DNA of 64,000 nt from Streptococcus parasanguinis. GTDB lineage: Bacteria > Bacillota > Bacilli > Lactobacillales > Streptococcaceae. Both the position numbers and the translations under genes were made by a program. The DNA lies in contig NZ_JAHDAC010000002.1 in the NCBI RefSeq assembly GCF_018499505.1, forward strand, positions 124,001 to 188,000, given 5' to 3'. The notes under the pieces were generated by a model that saw only the letters and a program-made list of their open reading frames with translations, searched no databases and was not told the origin of the DNA. The first letter of the stretch is position 1. Every line of letters starts with the position of its first letter. This document shows, one piece after another, positions 55,010 through 62,429 of this stretch.

Positions 55010-56602
55010 CTAAAAACTCAAAATTCCTCGTTGGTCATAAATACTGCCATCATCACCTTTGTGACGGATACAACGGTCTAGCCCCATAATGAGAGCTACA
55101 ATGCCATCAATCTTATCGACTGACTTCTCTTTGTCTGGCTTAATGTTACCAGCTGGGTCTTGTCTCATGACCACATTTTGAGCCATCCATTTCAAGACTG
55201 GATGACCAGCGTGTGTGACTCTGCCCTCCATCATGAGTTTGTAGAACTCCTTGGATGGCGGTGACATATCTTTATATCCCTGACCAAATGGCACTACAGT
55301 TAACCCCATATCTTCCAAATTTTGAACCATCTGCGTCGCATTCCAACGGTCATAGGCTATTTCTTTGATATTAAACTTAGTCGATAAGTCTTCAATGAAA
55401 CGCTCAATAAAGCCATAATGCACCACATTACCCTCGGTTGTTTTGAGATAGCCTTGGTGTTCCCAAACATCATAAAGAACATGGTCACGCCTACACCTCA
55501 AAGGTAGCGTTTCTTCTGGCAACCAAAAGTACGGCAAGACAATGTAAGATTCATCTTCCGTCCGTGGTGGAAACACTAAAACAAAGGCAGTAATGTCAGA
55601 TGTACTTGATAAGTCAAGTCCTGCATAGCACTCTCTTCCTAAGAGACTTGTTTCGTCAATCGGTAGATTACCTTTATCATAGACATGTTCCGCAATCCAC
55701 GTCACGGTTGAACTCGTCCACATATTGAGACGGAGTTGTTTAAAGACATTTTCCTCAGCTGGATTATCTATCGCATTTCGATAGGCTTCACGCACTCGGT
55801 CAATTTGAATGGTGTGGCCCAATGATGGGTTAGCCTTATACCAATTTTCTTCATCTTGCCAATCCTCATCGTTAGCTAGGCCATAAACGACTGGATAGAA
55901 AGTTTCATCTTTCTTTCGTCCAGATAAGATGTCTAGTGCCTTTGTATGAAGTTCATAACAGATAGAGTTTTTGTCAGTTCCTGCGGTAGTGATGATAAAG
56001 AACAGAGGTTGTTCACGCGCATCACCAGAACCTTTGGTAAGAACATCATAGAGATGGCGGTTGGGTTGAGCATGGATTTCATCAAAGACAAGTCCTGATA
56101 CATTAAGTCCATGCTTTGTCCCAGTCTCCGCAGATAGCACTTGGTAAAAACCTGCATTGTTGTAATTGACAATGCGTTTAGTTGCACCCATGATTTTGGA
56201 GCGTTTGTTTAGTGGGTTTGACATTCCAACCATTTGTTTGGCAACATCAAATACAATGGAGGCTTGGTTTCTATCACAGGCTGCACCGTAAACTTCAGCA
56301 CTGGCTTCACCATCCGCATAAAGAAGATAAAGGGCAATCGCAGCTGCGAGTTCACTCTTACCATTTTTCTTTGGAATCTCTACATAAGCGGAGAGAAACT
56401 GTCTGTTTCCATCCTCTTTCACAATTCCAAACAAGTCACGAATAATCTGTTCCTGCCATGGTAAGAGTAAAAAGTGCTTACCTGCCCATTTCCCTTTTGT
56501 GTGTTTCAGATTTTGGATAAAGACTACCGCCCTGTCTGCCTTCTTCTCATCATAGTGTGAGGTTGGCAACATAAAAGGACTTGGTTGATAGTGATAAGAC
56601 AT
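55010..56602 (-). CDS. Terminase large subunit
   Basis: This 530-residue packaging motor has a P-loop-like ATPase N-terminal domain (EIPKKNGKSELAAAIALY; Walker B GLVFDEIHAQPN) and a C-terminal nuclease domain beginning AGLDLSSTSDITAFVLVF. It uses ATP to drive phage DNA into the prohead and cuts concatemers. It starts one base after the small terminase gene. Confidence 0.95.
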   Translation of the reverse strand: MSYHYQPSPFMLPTSHYDEKKADRAVVFIQNLKHTKGKWAGKHFLLLPWQEQIIRDLFGIVKEDGNRQFLSAYVEIPKKNGKSELAAAIALYLLYADGEASAEVYGAACDRNQASIVFDVAKQMVGMSNPLNKRSKIMGATKRIVNYNNAGFYQVLSAETGTKHGLNVSGLVFDEIHAQPNRHLYDVLTKGSGDAREQPLFFIITTAGTDKNSICYELHTKALDILSGRKKDETFYPVVYGLANDEDWQDEENWYKANPSLGHTIQIDRVREAYRNAIDNPAEENVFKQLRLNMWTSSTVTWIAEHVYDKGNLPIDETSLLGRECYAGLDLSSTSDITAFVLVFPPRTEDESYIVLPYFWLPEETLPLRCRRDHVLYDVWEHQGYLKTTEGNVVHYGFIERFIEDLSTKFNIKEIAYDRWNATQMVQNLEDMGLTVVPFGQGYKDMSPPSKEFYKLMMEGRVTHAGHPVLKWMAQNVVMRQDPAGNIKPDKEKSVDKIDGIVALIMGLDRCIRHKGDDGSIYDQRGILSF

Positions 56603-56603
56603 T

Positions 56604-57080
56604 CTATACCTCCCTCAATAGACTTTCCATTTCATCTTGTTCTCCATCACTACTATCAGCCTGTATTCGACTTCTTGCAGAAGGGGTTAGACCAAACTGC
56701 TCGGAGAACTTGAGCATGATTTTCATGTTGGTTTGAGCAATGGAAACTTGTGGAACCTGCTGGAGGTAGCCGTTAGGTGTTTTGATAATAGATCCATGTT
56801 TCGTTAGGAACTCTTCTGCCTCTTTCCATCTAGCATAGGCTTGGCAGTATCCTGCAAAAGCCGTCATATCCATATCTGTCAAAAGACCCATGGACTCGAG
56901 CACCTTACTCATGCGTTTCCATTCTTTCTTGGCATCCTCTTCTAACCACGATGGGCATCGAGGAGATTTCTTAGTTGGTTTAGGTTCTTTATGGTTGAGA
57001 GGACGCTTACCTGGGTTACCTTCAAGAACTTTTAAACCAGTTGGTTTTGGTTTACGTCCACGTTGTGCCAGGCCGCTCAC
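56604..57080 (-). CDS. Terminase small subunit, P27 family
   Basis: This is a P27-family small terminase: AQRGRKPKPTGLKVLEGNPG at the N-terminus is the family signature, followed by a helical middle (WLEEDAKKEWKRMSKVLESM). It recognises phage DNA for packaging. The listed GTG at 57080 is part of the AGGAGG itself (57080-57085) and cannot be initiated from it. CTG at 57069-57071 has an 8-nt spacing and would give M-AQRGRKPKPTG, the usual family N-terminus, so a CTG start is likely. Confidence 0.92.
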   Translation of the reverse strand: MSGLAQRGRKPKPTGLKVLEGNPGKRPLNHKEPKPTKKSPRCPSWLEEDAKKEWKRMSKVLESMGLLTDMDMTAFAGYCQAYARWKEAEEFLTKHGSIIKTPNGYLQQVPQVSIAQTNMKIMLKFSEQFGLTPSARSRIQADSSDGEQDEMESLLREV

Positions 57081-57103
57081 CTCCTATCTTCCATTTTTCT
57101 GAC

Positions 57104-57133
57104 ACGCAAAAAGGGCTCTTGCGAAACCCTTTC
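57104..57133 (-). terminator. Intrinsic terminator of the DUF4314 cassette
   Basis: AAAGGG / CCCTTT stem (57110-57115, 57127-57132) with further GU pairs, followed on the minus strand by TTTTT. It lies between the DUF4314 gene and terS. Its flanks (AATAAAcc...CGTG) resemble the terminator after the DUF6900 gene. Confidence 0.75.
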
Positions 57134-57163
57134 GGTTTATTGTAATTGTTCAAATGTCATGTT

Positions 57164-57376
57164 CTACTCTACTCGATTTATTCTATCCACACCATAGACG
57201 ACACTCAGACTACTGCCATTATCCCAATGAACCAAAACTGAAGCTAGGTCATCGTGTCCATAGACAGTTCCAAGCATTCCAATAGGTGGTGGAAATGGAT
57301 CATCCATTTCAAGTAGTTTAACTCGACAGCCTACAGGGTATAAACGTTCAACTCTTTCTTTTGCACCATTATTCAT
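57164..57376 (-). CDS. DUF4314 family small protein
   Basis: This 70-residue protein (MNNGAKERVERLYPVGCRVK) fits DUF4314: a small beta-barrel-like domain with LYPVGCRVKLLEM, PPPIGMLGTVYGHDDLASV and LVHWDNGSSLSVVYGVDRI. The fold suggests an SH3-like binding module; the role is unknown. The start at 57376 follows AAAGAGGC. It is bracketed by its own promoter-like element (57402-57438) and a terminator, and the same bracket surrounds the DUF6900 gene. Confidence 0.82.
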   Translation of the reverse strand: MNNGAKERVERLYPVGCRVKLLEMDDPFPPPIGMLGTVYGHDDLASVLVHWDNGSSLSVVYGVDRINRVE

Positions 57377-57401
57377 TGTGAAGCCTCTTTCTTTTTGGTA
57401 G

Positions 57402-57438
57402 CTGTATGTTACCACTAGTACCAAACACTATCCAGTCA
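57402..57438 (-). promoter_or_regulatory. Bipartite promoter-like element before the DUF4314 gene
   Basis: On the minus strand TGACTGG, 7 bp, TTGGT, 6 bp, GGTAACATACAG. The same element with identical spacing (last part GGTAATATACAG) precedes the DUF6900 gene at 62258-62294. Confidence 0.65.
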
Positions 57439-57450
57439 TTAGCGAAGATT

Positions 57451-58707
57451 TTAGCAAGAAAGAATAGCTTTTCCAATCGCATAAGCAACGTTTACGGTTA
57501 CACCATTACCTGCTTGTTTATAGAGTTGGGCATCAGAGTTAACGGCTTGTGCTTTCTCGAAGAGGTCATCGGTGAACCCTTGAAGTCTAAAACACTCACG
57601 AGGTGTCAACCGTCTGATTTTAACCATTCGACCATTCCAGACTACTGCTCCCATTTGACCACTACAAGAGAGGTTATGAGCAATACCTTTACCAACTCTA
57701 GCTCGCCTTGTTTGAGAAGCTGGATAAGATAGGTCAACCGAATCACCGAGTTCTGCCACTTGGGAGCCTTGCTTTGTTCCATTACGAACCTTTATTCCTT
57801 CAAGGACTCCATGTCGGTCTTGTAAGGTTAAAGTAAACATAGGCTCATCGTCGTCTTTTAGTCGTCTACCATTTTGACGTTTGTTTACTCGGTCTGGGGT
57901 TAAGATAGGCTGAACCTCCAACACACCTGAGTTCATCGCTGTCCTCTTAGTAGAACCCGCCGTGTAACGGGCAGTGATGCAACGTGCTTGGTCTGTTACC
58001 TTTGGCTTAGTTATGGATTGGTCAATCAAGTAAAGCCCTGTTTTTGCCCCAACACCGCCACCAGTGCCAACCAGAGTTGTGGAAATGCCATCCGTACCAT
58101 AAACACAGTAGGACTGCATACCACCTACAAGTTGCTTAAGATTGCCACTGCTTTCTGGCTGGAGAGGTAATACTTGTCGTCGACCTCTGCTTCTAAGATG
58201 TCCGATAGTGTAGACACGTTCTCTGTTTTGGGGAACTCCGTAATCTTTAGAATTGAACACTTGCCATTCAAGGTCATACCCTGCTTCGTCCAGTTCAAGG
58301 AGATAGTCGAGAAAATCGACTCCTCTGCGACTTGATAAAAGTCCCTTAACATTCTCAAGGATGAGCCACTCGGGCTTATCTTCTTCACTTTGGCTCTTGA
58401 GAAGGTCAACGAGTGTAAAAAAGAGTCCACTTCTTTCAGCTCGTAGTCCAGCTCGCTTTCCTGCGATAGACACATTTTGGCAAGGACTTCCCGCAGTCCA
58501 TATATCTGCTTTTGGAATGTCAGTTGCCTTGAGTGTTGTAATGTCATCTCTAAACCATTCTCCTTCCGCATCATACATAGCTTGGTAACTCTTCACCGCA
58601 AACTTGTCCTTTTCGCAATAACCAATGCAGGTCATGCCAGCTAACTCAAGTCCACGTCTAAATCCTCCAATACCTGCGAAGAAATCAATAAAAGTCAATT
58701 GGGTCAT
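57451..58707 (-). CDS. C5-cytosine DNA methyltransferase
   Basis: This 418-residue enzyme has the complete motif set: I DFFAGIGGFRRGLE, IV GSPCQNVS with the catalytic cysteine, VI ENVKGLLS, VIII QNRERVYTIG and X QAGNGVTVNVAYAIG. The target recognition region (about residues 215-345) is between VIII and X and sets the unknown site. No cognate restriction gene is next to it, apart from the HNH gene nearby. It overlaps the ParB-methyltransferase gene by four bases (ATGA), so both modify DNA together, probably protecting phage DNA. Confidence 0.94.
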   Translation of the reverse strand: MTQLTFIDFFAGIGGFRRGLELAGMTCIGYCEKDKFAVKSYQAMYDAEGEWFRDDITTLKATDIPKADIWTAGSPCQNVSIAGKRAGLRAERSGLFFTLVDLLKSQSEEDKPEWLILENVKGLLSSRRGVDFLDYLLELDEAGYDLEWQVFNSKDYGVPQNRERVYTIGHLRSRGRRQVLPLQPESSGNLKQLVGGMQSYCVYGTDGISTTLVGTGGGVGAKTGLYLIDQSITKPKVTDQARCITARYTAGSTKRTAMNSGVLEVQPILTPDRVNKRQNGRRLKDDDEPMFTLTLQDRHGVLEGIKVRNGTKQGSQVAELGDSVDLSYPASQTRRARVGKGIAHNLSCSGQMGAVVWNGRMVKIRRLTPRECFRLQGFTDDLFEKAQAVNSDAQLYKQAGNGVTVNVAYAIGKAILSC

Positions 58708-59951
58708 ACTGTCACCTCAACTAACTCTGAGTATTTGATTTCCTTACCATCTCGCACAACTTTGATTGATTGGTCACCAGTTGCCTCATAGTAACGTTTC
58801 ACAATCACATCCACAAACTTTTCATCCAATTCGATACCATAACAAATCCGACCTGTTTCTTCACAAGCCATTAGTGTTGACCCACTTCCAAGGAAAGGAT
58901 CAAGGACTAATGTTCCACGCATAGATGAGTTTTGAATGGGATAAGCCATCAATTGAACTGGTTTCATGGTTGGATGGTCTTTACTGGACTTAGGTCGGTC
59001 ATACTCCCAGATAGTTGTTTGTTTCCGGTCAGAGAACCATTGGTGTTTTCCTTTGTTCTTCCAACCAAAGAGACAAGGTTCATGCTGCCACTGATAAGGG
59101 CTGCGACCAAGAACAAGTGAGTTCTTTTTCCAGATGCAGCATCCACTCAAGTAAAAGCCTGCATCTTTAAACGCCTTACGGAAGTTATATCCTTCAGTAT
59201 CAGCATGAAAAACATAAATAGAGGCATCGGACTCCATGTTCTGTTCAACATTAACGAACATAGCAAACAAGAACTTATAAAAGTCAGAATCACTCATGTT
59301 GTCGTTCTTGATTTTACCTGCTGTCTCTTCCACATTGACATTATAAGGTGGGTCTGTTAAAACCAAGTTAGCTTTCTTATCCCCCATCAATGAGGTGTAA
59401 GTCTCTGGTAAGGTAGAGTCACCACAAATGACTCGATGTTTTCCTAAGTGCCAAATGTCACCTTGTTTAGCAACCGTTGGTTTCTTGAGTTCTTCATCCA
59501 CATCAAAGTCATCTTCTTTGACTTCCTTGTTATGGACCTTAGAAAAGAGTTGGTCAATTTCCGGAAACTCAAAACCAGTTAGGTCTGTATCAAAGGTGGC
59601 TTCTTGTAAGTCCAACATTAAATCCGCAAGCAACTCTTCATTCCAGCTACCTGTGATTTTGTTTAGTGCAACGTTCAGTGCCTTAACCTTATTCTCATCT
59701 TCAATATGGACTTGAACGCACTGTACTTCTGTAAAGCCCAAGTCCTTCAAGACCGTCAGTCGTTGATGACCACCAATGATAGTCATATCATAGTTGACAA
59801 TGATAGGTTCGACATAACCAAACTCTTGAATTGACCGTTTAATTTTTTCGTATTCCTTGTCCCCCTTTTTGAGAGCCTTCCGTGGGTTATAGCTAGCTGG
59901 ATTAAGTTGGTCAACTGGTAAGGTTAACCACGTCATACTTTCTTTCGTCAT
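58704..59951 (-). CDS. ParB-like domain fused to a DNA (adenine-N6 or cytosine-N4) methyltransferase
   Basis: This 415-residue protein has two parts. A ParB/Sulfiredoxin-like N-terminal domain (about residues 10-110) has LNPASYNPRKALKK and the motif IIGGHQRLTVLKDLG. A beta-class methyltransferase (about 160-400) has motif IV DPPYNVNVEE before the AdoMet-binding motif I LDPFLGSGSTLMACEET. Beta-class order and DPPY favour N6-adenine, but N4-cytosine is possible. I set the start at 59951 (MTKESMTW), 5 nt after GGAGG; the open frame starts earlier at a TTG without a site. Such ParB-MTase fusions occur in phages and conjugative elements. It overlaps dcm. Confidence 0.9.
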   Translation of the reverse strand: MTKESMTWLTLPVDQLNPASYNPRKALKKGDKEYEKIKRSIQEFGYVEPIIVNYDMTIIGGHQRLTVLKDLGFTEVQCVQVHIEDENKVKALNVALNKITGSWNEELLADLMLDLQEATFDTDLTGFEFPEIDQLFSKVHNKEVKEDDFDVDEELKKPTVAKQGDIWHLGKHRVICGDSTLPETYTSLMGDKKANLVLTDPPYNVNVEETAGKIKNDNMSDSDFYKFLFAMFVNVEQNMESDASIYVFHADTEGYNFRKAFKDAGFYLSGCCIWKKNSLVLGRSPYQWQHEPCLFGWKNKGKHQWFSDRKQTTIWEYDRPKSSKDHPTMKPVQLMAYPIQNSSMRGTLVLDPFLGSGSTLMACEETGRICYGIELDEKFVDVIVKRYYEATGDQSIKVVRDGKEIKYSELVEVTV

Positions 59952-60355
59952 CATGTCCTCCGTGATGTTCTCGCGCAAGTTCTGCTGCAATATTTTCTTG
60001 TAGGGCTACCGTAAGCTGTGAAGGTCTTACCGCACAGTTCACAAACATGGCTATCCGCTTTTTCTGGATGCTGCTTTACCCAATACATACGACGACAACT
60101 ATCTGAACAGAACTTTTTGGTTCGTCCTTTATGATTTAACTCAAAATTGTTCTGGCACTCTAAACATTTAGGCTGGTCAGAAATTTTATCTTCAAGCATC
60201 TGTTTAACTGCTTTACCATATCCAAATAAATCAGGATTCCTCTTGCAGTAATTCCTTACTGAATCTCTTGTTAATCCAACCATCTTCCCTATAATTCTAT
60301 AGCCTAGGCCTTGAGACCGTAACTTTCTAATTTGATCACGTTGAAAATTATCCAT
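59951..60355 (-). CDS. HTH and zinc-finger DNA-binding protein (copy B)
   Basis: This 134-residue protein parallels the one at 39069: an N-terminal helix-turn-helix (DQIRKLRSQGLGYRIIGKMV then GLTRDSVRNYCKR) followed by two zinc-finger-like units CLECQNNF...KFCSDSC and HVCELCGKTF...KYCSRTC. Related positions show K-F/R-C-S-x-x-C-R-R/M-M-Y/T-W in the first finger. Likely a phage transcription regulator acting on the modification or packaging genes. It ends overlapping the ParB-methyltransferase start. Confidence 0.75.
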   Translation of the reverse strand: MDNFQRDQIRKLRSQGLGYRIIGKMVGLTRDSVRNYCKRNPDLFGYGKAVKQMLEDKISDQPKCLECQNNFELNHKGRTKKFCSDSCRRMYWVKQHPEKADSHVCELCGKTFTAYGSPTRKYCSRTCARTSRRT

Positions 60356-60513
60356 CTGTACATCTCTTTCCTTTCCAAAAGGGTAAAACTCCCCATTTAT
60401 ATCAAATTTTTCAACTACTTTTTATACTTAAAAGCAGGTTATTTGGGTATGGTAAACGAAAAGTAAAAAGCAAAAACACCTTGATATACAAGGAGTTGGC
60501 TAATATAGCGTAT

Positions 60514-60533
60514 AAAAAGGGTATACCCCCTTT
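60514..60533 (-). terminator. Probable terminator after the HNH gene
   Basis: AAAGGG / CCCTTT with a GGTATA loop, followed on the minus strand by TTTTATA, 80 bp past the HNH stop. Confidence 0.5.
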
Positions 60534-60613
60534 GAATTTTGCGATTTTTCACGTTTGAGGGGGCGCCGGTCTTTTAACCATGCGGTTTGTAGAGATTTTA
60601 TCCCCCCTAGAGG

Positions 60614-60973
60614 TCAGTATTTATAAACTTGATACCTGTCTGTCGTCATAGTCTTTCGATCATGACAGGACTTGCATAGAGCTTGCCAGTTGTTCTCGGC
60701 CCAGAAAAGTATTTCATCACCTCGGTGAGGTGCTATATGATCAACCACCACAGCCTTGGTGTAGAGGTTCTTTTTCAAGCAGTGCTCGCACAAGGGATGC
60801 TTACGAAGGAAACGAGTCCTTGCCTTGTTCCACTTGGAGGTGTAACCTTTCTCACTAGTTGACTTGACATCATGGATGTGTTCCTTTGCGTGTTCGTCAC
60901 AGTACTGTTTACCGTAAGGAACGAGGTGTTTACAATTGTTATGCTTGCAGGGTAAGTTAGGTCGTCTTGGCAT
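60614..60973 (-). CDS. Phage HNH endonuclease
   Basis: This 119-residue protein has two zinc-knuckle-like cysteine pairs (CKHNNCKHLV...QYCDEHAKEH) and an HNH nuclease domain: HPLCEHCLKKNLYT, VVDHIAPHRGDEILFW (HNH histidine) and NNWQALCKSCHDRKT. HNH proteins beside the terminase help DNA cleavage at packaging in HK97-like phages. The start at 60973 lies 9 bp past the metK stop... the ribosome binding site is TAGGTGATG. The pair metK-HNH forms a transcription unit ended by a terminator. Confidence 0.88.
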   Translation of the reverse strand: MPRRPNLPCKHNNCKHLVPYGKQYCDEHAKEHIHDVKSTSEKGYTSKWNKARTRFLRKHPLCEHCLKKNLYTKAVVVDHIAPHRGDEILFWAENNWQALCKSCHDRKTMTTDRYQVYKY

Positions 60974-60981
60974 TTCATCAC

Positions 60982-62019
60982 CTACATTTCCCAAGGAAGG
61001 TCAGCCTTACCGAAGTGACCATAACAAGTGGTCTTGGTGTAGTCCACGTTCATCAAGTCTAACTCTTTAATAATTCCTCGTGGTGATAAATCATAACGAA
61101 CACGAATCATCTCAACGATACTGTCATCTGAGTAATCACTTGTGCCAAAGGTATTCACAAAAATAGACACTGGTTCTTTCTTACCAATCGCATAGGCAAT
61201 TTGAACTTCACAACGTTTGGCAATCTTTTCTCGAACAAGGTCACAAGTAATCTTTCTCGCCATGTATGCGCCAGAGCGGTCAACCTTACTTGGGTCTTTC
61301 CCTGAGAAAGCACCACCTCCGTGACGACAAAGACCACCATAGGTATCCGCAATAATCTTCCGTCCAGTCACTCCAGCATCCGCAAAGCTACCACCTAAAA
61401 CAAAACGACCAGTAGGATTGACTAACATCTTAAAGTCGGTGTTGAGTTTGTAGTCCTTTGCGACTTCAAGCATGACCTGACTGACAATACCTGTAACCAT
61501 AGCAAGACTTGCTTCCTCCTTATGTTGTGTAGAAATCAAAAAAGTATCAATCCGATTCTTGTCATAGTCATAAGAGACTTGTGCTTTAGCATCTAAATCA
61601 AGTAAAGGATGATTGAGGTCTTTCAACTTCAACAGAGCCTTGGTTGCCAGAACATAAGGTAATGGCAGAAACTCCTTTGTTTCATTAGTTGCATATCCGA
61701 ACATCAAACCTTGGTCACCTGCACCACCGATATCAACACCTTGTGCAATATCTCTTGACTGTTTCCCAATCAAATCAATCAGATTGAACTTCAACATTCC
61801 CAACGGTTCAAGTACAGACTTCACAATAGCCATAGTGTCATAGTGATGATTGGTAGTGACTTCACCTGCAACGATAACCTTGTCATCCTTGATTAAGGTT
61901 TCAACAGCTACTCGGCTTGCTTTGTCATGCTTTAGACAGTCAGTCAAAATAGCATCTGAAATCTGATCACAAATCTTATCTGGGTGTCCCATAGATACTT
62001 GTTCACTGGTAAAAATCAT
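60982..62019 (-). CDS. metK: Phage-borne S-adenosylmethionine synthetase
   Basis: This 345-residue protein is a methionine adenosyltransferase making S-adenosylmethionine from ATP and methionine. FTSEQVSMGHPDKICDQISD (GHPDK), GGAGDQGLMFGYATNE and GGGAFSGKDPSKVDRSGAYM are the canonical catalytic motifs and all are intact. It is shorter than host-type MetK (about 380-400), and is thus a distinct phage branch. The start at 62019 follows GGAGGAAAAC. It lies upstream of two methyltransferase genes in the same element, so its product could feed DNA methylation. An intrinsic terminator directly precedes its ribosome binding site. Confidence 0.93.
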   Translation of the reverse strand: MIFTSEQVSMGHPDKICDQISDAILTDCLKHDKASRVAVETLIKDDKVIVAGEVTTNHHYDTMAIVKSVLEPLGMLKFNLIDLIGKQSRDIAQGVDIGGAGDQGLMFGYATNETKEFLPLPYVLATKALLKLKDLNHPLLDLDAKAQVSYDYDKNRIDTFLISTQHKEEASLAMVTGIVSQVMLEVAKDYKLNTDFKMLVNPTGRFVLGGSFADAGVTGRKIIADTYGGLCRHGGGAFSGKDPSKVDRSGAYMARKITCDLVREKIAKRCEVQIAYAIGKKEPVSIFVNTFGTSDYSDDSIVEMIRVRYDLSPRGIIKELDLMNVDYTKTTCYGHFGKADLPWEM

Positions 62020-62030
62020 GTTTTCCTCCA

Positions 62031-62064
62031 CGAAAAAAGGCAACCCTTTCTTGGGCTACCCTTT
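62031..62064 (-). terminator. Intrinsic terminator of the DUF6900 cassette
   Basis: AAAGG...CCC / GGG...CCTTT stem followed on the minus strand by six T residues and CGTG, between the DUF6900 stop and metK. It resembles the terminator at 57104-57133. Confidence 0.7.
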
Positions 62065-62068
62065 GGTT

Positions 62069-62230
62069 TTATTTGGCTTGTCTTCCTGCCTCGTAGGCTT
62101 GTTCAAGCATCTCTTTCAATGCCCAAACGCTAATGTCGTAAAAATCTAGTCTATCGCTGTTCCTTGTTTCCAAGGTTTCTGCTCCAATGCGTTCCTTTGC
62201 GATGTTGGTTAAAATTTCTTCTTTGGTCAT
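62069..62230 (-). CDS. DUF6900 family small protein
   Basis: This 53-residue protein (MTKEEILTNIAKERIGAETL) carries the ETRNSDRLDFYDISVWALKE segment of the DUF6900 domain, which is frequent in Firmicutes phages and plasmids and has no known role. The start at 62230 follows AGGAGG; upstream codons in frame are leader. It is a single-gene cassette with its own promoter-like element and terminator. Confidence 0.82.
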   Translation of the reverse strand: MTKEEILTNIAKERIGAETLETRNSDRLDFYDISVWALKEMLEQAYEAGRQAK

Positions 62231-62257
62231 GGTGTTGACCTCCTCTTGTTTTTGTAT

Positions 62258-62294
62258 CTGTATATTACCGTACAAACCAAGGAATAGCCAGTCA
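62258..62294 (-). promoter_or_regulatory. Bipartite promoter-like element before the DUF6900 gene
   Basis: On the minus strand TGACTGG, 7 bp, TTGGT, 6 bp, GGTAATATACAG, 27 bp before the start codon. It is the twin of 57402-57438. Confidence 0.65.
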
Positions 62295-62358
62295 TAACTG
62301 GAGAATTCTTTACACTTTTCGACATCTTAAGTATAGCACAGGTCTAGGTTGAAAATCA

Positions 62359-62424
62359 GTACCAAATCGGTACAACTTTGGTACAAATTTGGTACGAATT
62401 CAGTACCAATTTAGTACAAACTGT
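62359..62424. repeat. Six 11-bp GTAC-led direct repeats (iterons)
   Basis: GTAC occurs at 62359, 62370, 62381, 62392, 62403 and 62414, a perfect 11-bp period. Units follow the pattern GTACNAATTTG with small changes. The array sits between the sigma-like regulator gene (ending 62430) and the DUF6900 promoter element. The spacing puts each copy on the same face of the helix, as in multi-protein binding arrays. Confidence 0.85.
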
Positions 62425-62429
62425 AAAAG

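Noticed and set aside
62359..62424. CRISPR-like array
   Set aside because: Repeats are only 11 bp with no unique spacers and no cas genes; protein-binding iterons fit better.
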